Shown here: piece after piece, positions 1-8,509 of the stretch | Layout of the letters: every line of letters starts with the position of its first letter | Position numbering within the stretch: position 1 is the first letter of the stretch | From: Pseudomonas knackmussii B13 | GTDB taxonomy: Bacteria; Pseudomonadota; Gammaproteobacteria; Pseudomonadales; Pseudomonadaceae | Direction of reading: 5' to 3' | DNA length: 64,000 nt | NCBI RefSeq assembly: GCF_000689415.1 | Contig: NZ_HG322950.1 | Span: forward strand, 5,525,501-5,589,500 | The notes under the pieces: model-generated | Database searches by the model: none | Seen by the model: only the letters and a program-made list of their open reading frames with translations | Told to the model about the DNA's origin: nothing | Position numbers and translations under genes: made by a program

Positions 1-178
1 CCCGCAGCAGCTTGATGCCGCCTTGCTCGACCTCGACATCGATGCGCCGGGCGCCGGCGTCCAGGCTGTTTTCCAGCAGCTCCTTGATGACCGATGCGGG
101 GCGCTCGACCACCTCACCGGCAGCGATCTGGTTGGCCAGCCGCGGACTGAGCAGCTGGATACGGCGCAGCTCGGTCAT
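1..178 (-). CDS. mutL: DNA mismatch repair protein MutL, N-terminal fragment
   Basis: Only the first 59 codons are in the window; the gene runs off the left edge. The start reads MTELRRIQLL, followed by the GHKL ATPase elements IAAGEVVERP (with the helix that follows it) and ENSLDAG, which are diagnostic of MutL. MutL couples MutS mismatch recognition to strand incision in methyl-independent or MutH-like repair. Its ATG overlaps the TGA of amiB in an ATGA arrangement, so translation is probably coupled and mutL is the distal gene of the operon that begins with the NAD(P)HX repair gene. MutL beside AmiB and TsaE is the classical gammaproteobacterial order. Confidence 0.95.
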   Translation of the reverse strand, partial: MTELRRIQLLSPRLANQIAAGEVVERPASVIKELLENSLDAGARRIDVEVEQGGIKLLR

Positions 179-1623
179 TGCTGAGCCGCCAGGGCCGTTG
201 CCGGAATATTCAGCACCTGGCCGACGCGCACGCTGTCGGTCTTCAGGCCGTTGGTGCTACGCAGGGTGGCCATGCTCACGTCATAGCGAGCAGCGATCAT
301 CGACAGGCTTTCGCCAGAACGCACCACGTGCTGGCGCGGCCCCGTACTGACGGCGCCCGCATCACGCAGCGATGCGATGTAAGTGCCCGGCGGCGGGGTC
401 TGCACGAAGTATTGGCGGACACCGGCGGCGATGGAGCGCGCCAGGGCCTGCTGGTGTGCGGAGCTGTTGAGCTTCTGCGACTCGCCCGGGTTGGAGATGA
501 AGCCGGTTTCGACCAGGATCGACGGGATATCCGGCGACTTCAGCACCATGAATCCGGCCTGCTCCACGCGATTCTTGTGCAGCGAGGTGACCCGACCGAC
601 GCTGGTCAGGACCTTATGCCCGACGTCCAGGCTGGAGGACATGGTCGCGGTCATCGACAGATCGAGCAGCACGCCGGCGAGCATGTGGTCCTTGTCGTCC
701 AGGCTGACGCTTCCGTCACCACCGATCAGGTCGGAACGGTTTTCGCTGTCGGCCAGCCAACGCGCGGTTTCCGAGGTGGCGCCACGATCCGAGAGAGCAA
801 ATACCGAAGCACCGAAGGCACTGCTGCTGGGCGCGGCGTCGGCGTGAATGGAGACGAACAGGTCAGCGCCTTTCTTGCGCGCAATCGCAGTACGTCCACG
901 CAGCGGGATGAAGTAGTCGCCGGTCCGCGTCAGTTCGGCGCGGAAGCCCTTCATCTGGTTGATCTGGCGCTGCAGCTCACGGGCGATGGAGAGGGTGATG
1001 TTCTTCTCGTGCAAGCCGCTCGGGCCGGAGGCGCCCGGGTCTTCGCCACCGTGTCCGGCGTCGATCGCAACGACGATGTCGCGCTTGCCACCGGACGGCA
1101 CCGGCGCCTTGGCCACCGGCTGGGTCGGGGTCACGGGCGCAGCGGGCTGATCCGGGGTTGGCGTGGCCGGCACATCCGGCGTGATGTCCGCGCCCTGGTC
1201 GTAGAGGTCGACGACCAGGCGATTGCCGTACTGCTGGTTCGGCGGCAGCACGAAGCTTTTCGGCGTTACCTGAGCGGACAGGTCCAGCACCAGGCGCAGG
1301 TCGCTCGGCGAGCGTTGCGCGGTGCGCACCGAAGTAATCGGGGTGTTCTTCAGCTTGAGCGGATTGAGCGCACCGTTCAGGTGGGCGCCTGTGAGGTCGA
1401 TGACGATGCGATTCGGCGCGCTGAGAGTGAACAGGCTGTGCTGTACCGGGCCCGACAGATCGAACACCAGGCGGGTGTTATCCGGGGCGCGCCACAAGCG
1501 CACGCTCTTGACCTGTGTGATTTGCGCGGCGGCAAGAACCTCGCCAGCACTAAACGCCAGCAGGACGAAAAGCCCGGCCAACAGCGCCCGCAGGCGCAAC
1601 CCCCAACCCATGTTTTTTCTCAT
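175..1623 (-). CDS. amiB: N-acetylmuramoyl-L-alanine amidase AmiB
   Basis: Periplasmic zinc amidase that cuts the amide bond between muramic acid and the stem peptide, used in daughter-cell separation. The 482-residue product starts with a signal peptide (hydrophobic stretch near residues 8-30, ending AxA). An AMIN domain follows at about 35-135, then a Pro/Ala-rich linker. The Amidase_3 catalytic domain (about 180-405) carries the zinc and catalytic motifs IDAGHGGEDPG, HEKN, SIHADA and LVETGFISNP. A single LysM repeat occupies the C-terminus (HVVRSGESL to VLNIP). It overlaps tsaE upstream and mutL downstream by four bases each. AmiB with LysM is the usual Pseudomonas form. Confidence 0.96.
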   Translation of the reverse strand: MRKNMGWGLRLRALLAGLFVLLAFSAGEVLAAAQITQVKSVRLWRAPDNTRLVFDLSGPVQHSLFTLSAPNRIVIDLTGAHLNGALNPLKLKNTPITSVRTAQRSPSDLRLVLDLSAQVTPKSFVLPPNQQYGNRLVVDLYDQGADITPDVPATPTPDQPAAPVTPTQPVAKAPVPSGGKRDIVVAIDAGHGGEDPGASGPSGLHEKNITLSIARELQRQINQMKGFRAELTRTGDYFIPLRGRTAIARKKGADLFVSIHADAAPSSSAFGASVFALSDRGATSETARWLADSENRSDLIGGDGSVSLDDKDHMLAGVLLDLSMTATMSSSLDVGHKVLTSVGRVTSLHKNRVEQAGFMVLKSPDIPSILVETGFISNPGESQKLNSSAHQQALARSIAAGVRQYFVQTPPPGTYIASLRDAGAVSTGPRQHVVRSGESLSMIAARYDVSMATLRSTNGLKTDSVRVGQVLNIPATALAAQQ

Positions 1624-2087
1624 GCTCCGTTAGCCAGGACAGCGCACCATGCTTCGCCCCGCACCCCGTGCGGTTCGAGGCGCAGCACGCGGCCGCCCGC
1701 TTGCGGTGTAATGGTAATGTCCAGGTCTGCCTTTGGCAAAACGCCCGTACCGCGCTCGGCCCACTCGATCAGGCAAAGCGCGCCGCCCTCGAAGTAGTCG
1801 CGAATGCCGAGATATTCCAGTTCCTCGGGATCGGCCAGGCGGTAAAGATCGAAATGGTATGCGCGCTTCTCACCTATTTCATAGGGCTCGACCAGCGTAA
1901 AGGTAGGGCTTTTCACCGCACCGGAATGGCCAAGGCCGCGCAGGATGCCACGCGACAGCGTGGTCTTGCCCGCCCCCAGGTCACCATGCAGGTATATGAC
2001 CCCCTCCCCCGCACTCACCTGGGCGATGCGAGCCCCCAGTTCGTACATGGCTTCCTCGCCATCGGCGAACAACTTCAGTTCAGGCAC
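1620..2087 (-). CDS. tsaE: tRNA threonylcarbamoyladenosine biosynthesis ATPase TsaE
   Basis: Small cytosolic ATPase (155 aa) that works with TsaB and TsaD to form the t6A37 modification of ANN-decoding tRNAs. The P-loop GDLGAGKTTL is at about residues 35-44. The motifs KSPTFTLVEPY and LYRLADPEELEYLG are typical of the YjeE/TsaE family. The start is a GTG with a strong GAGGAG Shine-Dalgarno eight bases upstream. The gene overlaps the 3' end of the NAD(P)HX repair gene by 13 bases and amiB by 4, so the four genes are almost certainly one transcript. Confidence 0.95.
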   Translation of the reverse strand: MPELKLFADGEEAMYELGARIAQVSAGEGVIYLHGDLGAGKTTLSRGILRGLGHSGAVKSPTFTLVEPYEIGEKRAYHFDLYRLADPEELEYLGIRDYFEGGALCLIEWAERGTGVLPKADLDITITPQAGGRVLRLEPHGVRGEAWCAVLANGA

Positions 2088-3577
2088 GGACTGATCTCCT
2101 CGAGCAACTGACGAACGGCAGACGACAAATCACTGGCCGCCAGGCCTCTCCCCTCGGCTCCCAAAGTTTCCCCAGCACGAGCGTGCAACCAGACGGCCAG
2201 GCAGGCGGCGTCGAAAGCGTCCATCCCTTGCGCCAGCAGCGCCCCAACGATGCCGGAAAGCACATCGCCCAACCCGGCGCCCGCCATTGCCGGATGGCCA
2301 TGGGAGCACAGTGCCAAACGCCCATCGGGCGCAGCCACCAGACTGCCAACGCCCTTGAGCACGGCGACGGCGTTGTAGCGACGGGACAGTTCACGCGCAG
2401 CAGCAGGTCGATCGGCCTGCACCTGCGCAGTGGAGCAGCCGAGCAAACGTGCCGCCTCGGCGGGATGCGGGGTGATCAGCAGCGCTCCAGATGGCCGCCT
2501 TACTTGCCCTTCGGCCAGCAGGTTGAGCGCATCGGCGTCCCAGACCTGGGGCAATGCGAGACTTGCCGCCGCGCTCAGCAGGCAGCGCCCCCAAGCGTTG
2601 CGGCCGATACCAGGGCCAACCACCAGTACGCTGGCACGCTCGGCGGCGCGCAGCACTTCGGCGGAGGAAGACACGCCATGCGTCATCAACTCCGGGCGCC
2701 GGGCCAGCGCAGCCGGCACATGCTCCCGTCGAGTGACGAGGGAAACCAGGCCAGCACCGCAGCGCAGGGCCGACTCACCAGCGAGCAGCGCTGCGCCGCC
2801 CATGCCGTGTTCACCACCGAGCACCAGCACGTGGCCGAACAGCCCCTTGTGTGCGGCCTTGGCGCGCGGCGCCAGCTTCGCCAGGGAAACAGGCGCTAGC
2901 CGCGTGGCTTGAGAACTTGCGGGGAGCTGCTGCGGATCCGCATCAAGATCGTCGAAAATCAACTGACCGCAGTGGTCCGCTCCATCAGCAGTGAACAGGC
3001 CGAGCTTGAGGCCGATGAATGTCACCGTCAGGTCCGCACGCACCGCCACACCCAGCACCTGGCCGGTGTCGGCGCTTAGGCCGGAAGGGATGTCCACCGC
3101 CAGCACCGGCAGGCCGCTGTCATTGATGCGCCGGATCGCCTCGGCGTAGGGCGCGCGCACCTCGCCACCGAGACCGGTGCCGAGTAGCGCGTCGACCAGC
3201 ACGCCATGCAATTCGGCATGCTCGTGCCAGGGCAGGATAGGTACGCCGGCGGCGAGCGCTTCCGCGTGAGCCAACGCAGCATCGCCGCCCAGGCGCGCCG
3301 GATCGCCAACTGCAAGTACGCGCACGTTCCAGCCAGCACGCTGTGCCAGCGCGGCGATCAGGTAACCGTCGCCGGCATTGTTGCCATGCCCGGCGAGCAC
3401 GGTCGCCCGCGCGGCATCCGGCCAGCGTCGGCGCAGGGCACGCCAGGCGGCGTGGGCGGCACGCTGCATGAGTTCGAAGCCGGGCGTGCCGGCTGCGATC
3501 AGGCGCGCGTCCAGGTCGCGCACCTGCTGGGCGCTGTAAAGCGCGGTCGGCAGATTGTCGTGAGGGTGCGAGTTCAT
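2075..3577 (-). CDS. nnr: Bifunctional NAD(P)HX epimerase / ADP-dependent NAD(P)HX dehydratase
   Basis: Metabolite-repair enzyme (500 aa). The N-terminal YjeF_N domain (about residues 1-215) epimerises hydrated NAD(P)H. The C-terminal ribokinase-like domain (about 225-495) dehydrates it using ADP. Visible motifs are AGHGNNAGDGY and DALLGTGLGGEVR in the first half, and GGEHGMGGA, VVGPGIGR, ITPHPAEAARLL and AGAGLGDVLSG in the second. I chose the ATG at 3577 (MNSHPHDNL) because the upstream 32 codons look unrelated to the family and contain the promoter. A TATAAT hexamer lies 47 bases upstream. It heads the nnr-tsaE-amiB-mutL operon and is divergent from queG. Confidence 0.93.
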   Translation of the reverse strand: MNSHPHDNLPTALYSAQQVRDLDARLIAAGTPGFELMQRAAHAAWRALRRRWPDAARATVLAGHGNNAGDGYLIAALAQRAGWNVRVLAVGDPARLGGDAALAHAEALAAGVPILPWHEHAELHGVLVDALLGTGLGGEVRAPYAEAIRRINDSGLPVLAVDIPSGLSADTGQVLGVAVRADLTVTFIGLKLGLFTADGADHCGQLIFDDLDADPQQLPASSQATRLAPVSLAKLAPRAKAAHKGLFGHVLVLGGEHGMGGAALLAGESALRCGAGLVSLVTRREHVPAALARRPELMTHGVSSSAEVLRAAERASVLVVGPGIGRNAWGRCLLSAAASLALPQVWDADALNLLAEGQVRRPSGALLITPHPAEAARLLGCSTAQVQADRPAAARELSRRYNAVAVLKGVGSLVAAPDGRLALCSHGHPAMAGAGLGDVLSGIVGALLAQGMDAFDAACLAVWLHARAGETLGAEGRGLAASDLSSAVRQLLEEISPCLN

Positions 3578-3623
3578 CGGGTATCCGCGGAGGATCGGGC
3601 GCCGGTCGGCGAGGTCTGGCAGA

Positions 3624-3629
3624 ATTATA
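3624..3629 (-). promoter_or_regulatory. Putative -10 box of the nnr-tsaE-amiB-mutL operon
   Basis: A perfect TATAAT reads on the minus strand between the divergent nnr and queG genes. No convincing -35 hexamer is visible 16-18 bases upstream, so this is a candidate only. Confidence 0.4.
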
Positions 3630-3659
3630 CGCACCCCGTTCCCGCTTTCCCGCCCCCGC

Positions 3660-4727
3660 ATGCACGATTCCAATCCTGACTACAGCGCCATTGCCGAACG
3701 CATCAAGGCCTGGGGCCGCGAGCTCGGCTTCCAGCAGGTGGGCATCAGCGGCCTGGACCTGGAAAGCCACGGCGAGCACCTGCAGCGCTGGCTGGCGGCC
3801 GGCTACCACGGCGAGATGGACTACATGGGCGCCCACGGCAGCAAGCGCTGGCGACCGGAAGAGCTGGTGCCCGGCACCCTGCGGGTGATCTCCCTGCGCA
3901 TGGATTACCTGCCCGGCGACACGCAGATGGCGAAGGTTCTCGGCGAACCGCAGAAAGCCTACGTCTCCCGCTACGCCCTTGGTCGCGATTACCACAAGCT
4001 GATCCGCAAGCGCCTGCAGCAACTGGCCGAGCGCATCCAGCAGGAAGTTGGAACCTTCGGCTACCGCGCATTCGTCGACAGCGCCCCGGTGCTCGAGAAA
4101 GCCGTCGGCGAACAGGCTGGCCTTGGCTGGATCGGCAAGAACACCCTTCTGCTAAACCGCAAGGCCGGCAGCTATTTCTTCCTCGGCGAGCTCTTCACCG
4201 ATCTCCCCCTGCCGGTGGACGAAGCCCACGGCACAGAGCATTGCGGACGCTGCACAGCCTGCCTGGATATCTGCCCGACCAACGCCTTCATCGGCCCGTA
4301 CGTGCTGGACGCGCGGCGCTGCATCTCCTACCTGACCATCGAGCTCAAGGGCCCAATCCCGGAAGACCTGCGCGCCGGCATGGGCAACCGGGTGTTCGGC
4401 TGCGACGACTGCCAGATGGTCTGCCCGTGGAACCGCTTCGCTCGCCCCACCGAACAGGGCGACTTCCAGCCGCGCCATGGACTGGATAACGCCGAGCTGG
4501 CTGAACTTTTCCTGTGGAGCGAGGAGGAATTCCTCTCCCGTACCGAAGGCTCGCCGCTACGCCGCGCCGGCTACGAGCGCTGGCTGCGCAATCTGGCGGT
4601 TGGGCTGGGGAACGCGCCGTCGAGCATTCCGGTGATCGAGGCATTGAAAGCGCGCCGCGAATACCCGTCCGAACTGGTGCGCGAGCATGTCGAGTGGGCG
4701 CTTCGCCGACATGGAGTGGATCTGTAG
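3660..4727 (+). CDS. queG: Epoxyqueuosine reductase QueG
   Basis: Cobalamin- and 4Fe-4S-dependent enzyme that reduces epoxyqueuosine to queuosine in tRNA, the last step of Q34 synthesis. The 355-aa protein has the two ferredoxin-type clusters expected: CGRCTACLDICPTNAF at about residue 197 and CDDCQMVCPWNRF at about 245. The stretch containing VDSAPVLEKAVGEQAGLGW is the family hallmark. Length matches the E. coli and Bacillus enzymes. It is divergent from nnr with an 82-base gap between start codons. Confidence 0.96.
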   Translation: MHDSNPDYSAIAERIKAWGRELGFQQVGISGLDLESHGEHLQRWLAAGYHGEMDYMGAHGSKRWRPEELVPGTLRVISLRMDYLPGDTQMAKVLGEPQKAYVSRYALGRDYHKLIRKRLQQLAERIQQEVGTFGYRAFVDSAPVLEKAVGEQAGLGWIGKNTLLLNRKAGSYFFLGELFTDLPLPVDEAHGTEHCGRCTACLDICPTNAFIGPYVLDARRCISYLTIELKGPIPEDLRAGMGNRVFGCDDCQMVCPWNRFARPTEQGDFQPRHGLDNAELAELFLWSEEEFLSRTEGSPLRRAGYERWLRNLAVGLGNAPSSIPVIEALKARREYPSELVREHVEWALRRHGVDL

Positions 4728-4734
4728 ATGCGAC

Positions 4735-4788
4735 CTTGCTCACGAACGGCACCGCGATGTGGCAGTTCGCGAGCAAGCTCGCTCCTAC
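4735..4788. repeat. REP-type palindrome between queG and orn
   Basis: The 23-base unit TTCGCGAGCAAGCTCGCTCC+TAC spans 4766-4788. A degraded inverted mate (CTTGCTCACGAAC) lies at about 4734-4747. It sits between the convergent 3' ends of queG and orn, the usual place for Pseudomonas REP elements. The same unit recurs at 33785-33851. Confidence 0.75.
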
Positions 4789-4801
4789 GAATGACAGCGG
4801 T

Positions 4802-5344
4802 TCAGACCTTGATGAAGGTCTCGCGGTAGTAGCGCAGCTCGGCGATGGACTCGCGAATGTCGTCCAGCGCCAGGTGGGTGTTGCCCTTCTTGAAGCCGTC
4901 ACGCAGCTGCGGTGCCCAGCGCGCGGCCAGTTCCTTGAGCGTGGAGACGTCGAGGTTGCGGTAGTGGAAGTAGGCTTCCAGCTTCGGCATGTGGCGGTAG
5001 AGGAAGCGGCGATCCTGGCAGATGCTGTTGCCGCAGATCGGCGAGGAGCGCTTGGGCACCCACTTCTCCAGGAACGCCAGGGTCTGCGCTTCGGCTTCGG
5101 CGGCGCTGATGGTGCTTTCGCGCACGCGCTGGGTCAGGCCCGACTGGCCATGCTGGCGAGTGTTCCACTCGTCCATGCCGGCGAGGACTTCCTCGCTCTG
5201 GTGGACGGCGATCACCGGACCTTCCTCGAGGATGTTGAGGTCGCTGTCGGTGACGATGGTGGCCATTTCGATGATCACGTCCCGGTCCGGGTCAAGGCCG
5301 GTCATCTCCAGGTCGATCCAGATCAGGTTCTGTGCGTTCTGCAT
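4802..5344 (-). CDS. orn: Oligoribonuclease
   Basis: DEDDh 3'-5' exoribonuclease (180 aa) that degrades 2-5-nt RNAs and, in Pseudomonas, clears pGpG from c-di-GMP turnover. The first catalytic motif is WIDLEMTGLDPD (Asp11, Glu13). The C-terminal motif HLALDDIRESI supplies the catalytic His and Asp. Length is the family norm. On the minus strand a TAAACT hexamer at 5372-5377 is a candidate -10. It is divergent from rsgA, as in other pseudomonads. Given fimX and other c-di-GMP-related genes nearby, its pGpG role is relevant. Confidence 0.96.
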   Translation of the reverse strand: MQNAQNLIWIDLEMTGLDPDRDVIIEMATIVTDSDLNILEEGPVIAVHQSEEVLAGMDEWNTRQHGQSGLTQRVRESTISAAEAEAQTLAFLEKWVPKRSSPICGNSICQDRRFLYRHMPKLEAYFHYRNLDVSTLKELAARWAPQLRDGFKKGNTHLALDDIRESIAELRYYRETFIKV

Positions 5345-5434
5345 GGTGCGGCTCCTTGGCTCAAGCCCCCTAGTTTAGCGGGAAGCGCTCGGACGCATGC
5401 TAAACTCGCCGGCGATTTTTCCCGTGGACTCAAT

Positions 5435-6466
5435 ATGGCCAAGCGTCATCTCACCCGCCGGCAGAGCTGGCGCATCGAAAAGATCCAGGAAGAGCGCGCC
5501 GCACGTGCCGCCAAGCGCGAGTCGCGCGCCATCGAGGAGCTCGAAGGTGGCGACCTCGGCCCGGAGCAGAACGGTCTGGTGATCGCCCACTTCGGTGTCC
5601 AGGTGGAAGTCGAGGCACTGGAAGGCGAGCATGCCGGCGAAGTGCTGCGCTGCCACCTGCGCGCCAACCTGCCGACACTGGTGACCGGCGACCGCGTGGT
5701 CTGGCGCCCGGGCAACCAGGGCATCGGCGTGATCGTTGCGCAGCTGCCGCGTACTTCCGAGCTGTGCCGCCCGGACATGCGCGGCGTGCTCAAGCCGGTG
5801 GCTTCCAATGTCGATCGCATCGTCATTGTCTTCGCCCCGCGCCCCGAGCCCCACGCCAACCTGATCGACCGCTACCTGGTGGCGGCCGAGCATGCCGGCA
5901 TCAAGCCGCTGCTGCTGCTGAACAAGGCCGACCTGATCGACGAGCAGAACGCCGAACAGATCGACTCGCTGCTTAGCATCTATCGCGACCTGGGCTATCC
6001 GCTGCTGGAAGTATCGGCATTCAACGGCTTGGCGATGGACGCCCTGCGCGCCGCGCTGAATGAGCACGTCAGCGTGTTCGTCGGGCAATCCGGGGTGGGC
6101 AAGTCGTCGCTGGTCAACGCGCTGCTGCCGGGCGTCGACACGCGGGTCGGCGACCTTTCGGAGGTCACCGGCAAGGGGACCCACACCACCACCACGGCGC
6201 GGCTGTTCCACTTCCCCGCGGGTGGCGACCTGATCGACTCGCCCGGTATCCGCGAATTCGGCCTGGTTCACGTGAGCCGGGACGACGTCGAGGCGGGCTT
6301 CATCGAGTTCCACGACCTGCTCGGGCATTGCCGCTTCCGCGACTGCAAGCATGATCGCGAGCCGGGTTGTGCGCTGCTCAAGGCGCTGGAGGAAGGTCGG
6401 ATCAGCGAACAGCGCATGGCCAGCTACCGGCACATCCTGGCCAGCCTGCCGACCGAGGAATACTGA
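5435..6466 (+). CDS. rsgA: Small ribosomal subunit biogenesis GTPase RsgA
   Basis: Circularly permuted GTPase (343 aa) that checks late 30S subunit maturation. An OB-fold (about residues 45-115) is followed by the G domain with motifs in permuted order: NKAD (G4), SAF (G5), then GQSGVGKSSL (G1) and DSPGIREFG (G3). The C-terminal zinc knuckle has CRFRDCKHDREPGC. I start at ATG 5435 (MAKRHLTRR), the family start. The open frame continues upstream through unrelated antisense-orn sequence. A TAAACT at 5401-5406 may be its -10. Confidence 0.95.
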   Translation: MAKRHLTRRQSWRIEKIQEERAARAAKRESRAIEELEGGDLGPEQNGLVIAHFGVQVEVEALEGEHAGEVLRCHLRANLPTLVTGDRVVWRPGNQGIGVIVAQLPRTSELCRPDMRGVLKPVASNVDRIVIVFAPRPEPHANLIDRYLVAAEHAGIKPLLLLNKADLIDEQNAEQIDSLLSIYRDLGYPLLEVSAFNGLAMDALRAALNEHVSVFVGQSGVGKSSLVNALLPGVDTRVGDLSEVTGKGTHTTTTARLFHFPAGGDLIDSPGIREFGLVHVSRDDVEAGFIEFHDLLGHCRFRDCKHDREPGCALLKALEEGRISEQRMASYRHILASLPTEEY

Positions 6467-6478
6467 GGTCGGCCCGGC

Positions 6479-7534
6479 TTACTGCTTCTTCAGCTCTTCG
6501 AGCTTGAGCTTGCCGCCGCCGTCGAACAGGTTGAGCTTTTCCTGCAGCTGCTGATCCGGCAGCGGTTCCGCTGCAGCCCCGGGCTGAGCCGGCGCCGCTG
6601 GCGTTGTTGGCGTTGCTGAGGGCGCGGCATTCGGCGCCGAACCTTCCGGCGCCTGCTGATCGCCGCCGCCCTGGCCTTCGATGGCGCGTTGCGCCCGCTT
6701 GGTCAGGACGATGATGTCGATGCGCCGGTTGACCGGGTTGAGCGGGTCCTTGCGATCGTACAGCTGCGAAGACGCGTAGCCGACCACCCGGGCGATCTGT
6801 CCATCCGGATAACCGCCGGCAACCAGCGCGCGACGCGCCGCGTTGGCGCGGTTGGCCGACAGCTCCCAGTTGCCGAACTCGTCGCCGGCGTAGGGCTTGG
6901 CGTCGGTGTGGCCGCTGACGCTGATCTTGTTCGGCACCTGCTTGATGGTCTCGGCCATGGCCAGCAGGATGTCTTCGAAATACGGCTGCAGACGCGCGCT
7001 GCCGAGATCGAACATCGGCCGGTTGGCGGCGTCGACGATCTGGATGCGCAGGCCGTCGCGGGTGATCTGGAACAGGATCTGGTCCTTGAACGGCTTCAGC
7101 TCAGGATTCGCATCGACCTTGTCCTGCAACTCCTTGAGCAACAGTTCCAGGCGCTCCTGCTCGATCTGCTCGGCCTGGCGCTCGGCGTCGGCAGGGTTGA
7201 TCTCCTTTTCCGCCTGCGGGCTGATGCGCGTCTCGTCCGCTTCCGGCTGCGCCTGGATCTGCGGATTGAGGGTCTTGTCCGGCGCTGGTGTCGGCGTACC
7301 GCCCAGGTCGATCACGTATGGGCTGGCGCTCTCGGTGAAGCCGATCGGGTCCTGGAAGTAGCCAGAAATCGCCTTCTTCTGCTCGGGGGTCGCCGAGGAC
7401 AGCAGCCAAAGCACCAGGAAGAACGCCATCATCGCCGTGGCGAAGTCGGCGAAGGCGATCTTCCAGCCGCCGCCGTGGTGGCCGGCGGCGTAGCGCTTGA
7501 TGCGCTTGACGATGATCGGCTGGTTGTTATCCAT
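6479..7534 (-). CDS. motB: Flagellar motor stator protein MotB
   Basis: Peptidoglycan-anchored half of a proton-driven stator (351 aa). A single transmembrane helix at about residues 27-47 contains the proton-carrying Asp30 (FADFATAMM context). A plug and linker region follows. An OmpA-like peptidoglycan-binding domain lies at about 155-285 with SVSGHTDAKPY and ANRANAARRAL. The C-terminal tail is Ala/Pro-rich and probably disordered. It starts four bases after the motA stop, and the motA stop region TAAGGA supplies its ribosome site. In P. aeruginosa this position holds MotB of the MotAB (not MotCD) set. Confidence 0.92.
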   Translation of the reverse strand: MDNNQPIIVKRIKRYAAGHHGGGWKIAFADFATAMMAFFLVLWLLSSATPEQKKAISGYFQDPIGFTESASPYVIDLGGTPTPAPDKTLNPQIQAQPEADETRISPQAEKEINPADAERQAEQIEQERLELLLKELQDKVDANPELKPFKDQILFQITRDGLRIQIVDAANRPMFDLGSARLQPYFEDILLAMAETIKQVPNKISVSGHTDAKPYAGDEFGNWELSANRANAARRALVAGGYPDGQIARVVGYASSQLYDRKDPLNPVNRRIDIIVLTKRAQRAIEGQGGGDQQAPEGSAPNAAPSATPTTPAAPAQPGAAAEPLPDQQLQEKLNLFDGGGKLKLEELKKQ

Positions 7535-7537
7535 TCC

Positions 7538-8389
7538 TTAGCGCCCGCGCACGGCCTGTTCCAGTTCAGAGAAGCTCGGACGGTGCGCCGGCAGCAGCAC
7601 CTTGCGGCCGAATTCCACGGCCAGCGACGGCGGCATGCCGGAAGCCGAAGCCACCAGGCAGGCCTTGATCGATTCGTAGAGGTTCAGTTCTTCCTTGGCG
7701 TCGTGCTCGAGGGCATTGGCCAGCGGGCCGACGAAGCCGTAGGCGGCGAGAATACCGAGGAAGGTCCCCACCAGCGCGGCGGCGACGTGGTGGCCGATCT
7801 CCGCCTGGCTGCCCTGACCGAGCAGGGCCATGGTGATCACGATGCCGAGTACCGCGGCGACGATACCGAAGCCCGGCAGGCCGTCGGCAACGCGGGTCAC
7901 CGCATGGGAGGGGTGCTCGAGTTCTTCCTTCAGGCTGCCCAGTTCCATGTCGAACAGGCCTTCCAGCTCGTGCGGCGCCATGTTGCCGGAGGACATGATG
8001 CGCAGGTAGTCGCAGACGTAGGCCGTCATGCGGTCGTCCTTCAGGACGGCCGGGTACTTGCTGAAGATCGGGCTGGCGGCGGGCTCTTCGAGGTCGGCCT
8101 CGATGGCCATCATGCCCTCGCGGCGGCTCTTGTTGAGGATCTCGTAGAGCATCCCCAGCACCTCCAGGTAGAAGGTGTGGGTGAAGCGGTTGCTGAACAT
8201 CTTCGGCGCCTTCTTCAGCACCGTCATGAAGGTGCTGCCCGGGTTCGCCTGCAGGAATGCACCCAGCGCCGCGCCCCCGATGATCAGCAACTCGAAGGGC
8301 TGCACGATGGCCATGATCTTGCCGCCGGAAAGCAGGTACCCGCCGAGGACGCTGCCCAGAAGAACGAAGATGCCGATGATTTTTGCCAT
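7538..8389 (-). CDS. motA: Flagellar motor stator protein MotA
   Basis: Inner-membrane stator subunit (283 aa) that forms the torque-generating ring around MotB. Four hydrophobic segments are visible at about residues 2-22, 30-50, 170-192 and 200-222, with the large cytoplasmic loop between segments 2 and 3. Family motifs include PGFGIVAAVLGI and GTFLGILAAYGFVGPLA. ATG 8389 (MAKIIGIF) is the family start; the 15 codons upstream do not match MotA. It is first gene of a motA-motB operon and divergent from the HDOD gene. Confidence 0.94.
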   Translation of the reverse strand: MAKIIGIFVLLGSVLGGYLLSGGKIMAIVQPFELLIIGGAALGAFLQANPGSTFMTVLKKAPKMFSNRFTHTFYLEVLGMLYEILNKSRREGMMAIEADLEEPAASPIFSKYPAVLKDDRMTAYVCDYLRIMSSGNMAPHELEGLFDMELGSLKEELEHPSHAVTRVADGLPGFGIVAAVLGIVITMALLGQGSQAEIGHHVAAALVGTFLGILAAYGFVGPLANALEHDAKEELNLYESIKACLVASASGMPPSLAVEFGRKVLLPAHRPSFSELEQAVRGR

Positions 8390-8509
8390 GGGTGACCGAC
8401 TGGAACAGTGAACGGGACGAAGGCGCTCTCGCACGCCTCGCTGTTGTTATCGGAAAATCCGCGCAAGACTATAGGCTGACAACACTAAAAACCAGTTTGG
8501 CGCCTCCGC

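Noticed and set aside
178..1797. Long plus-strand open frame of about 539 codons opposite amiB and tsaE
   Set aside because: It is antisense to two strong gene calls, has no recognisable domain and reads as His/Arg/Gln-rich composition, typical of a shadow frame in GC-rich DNA.
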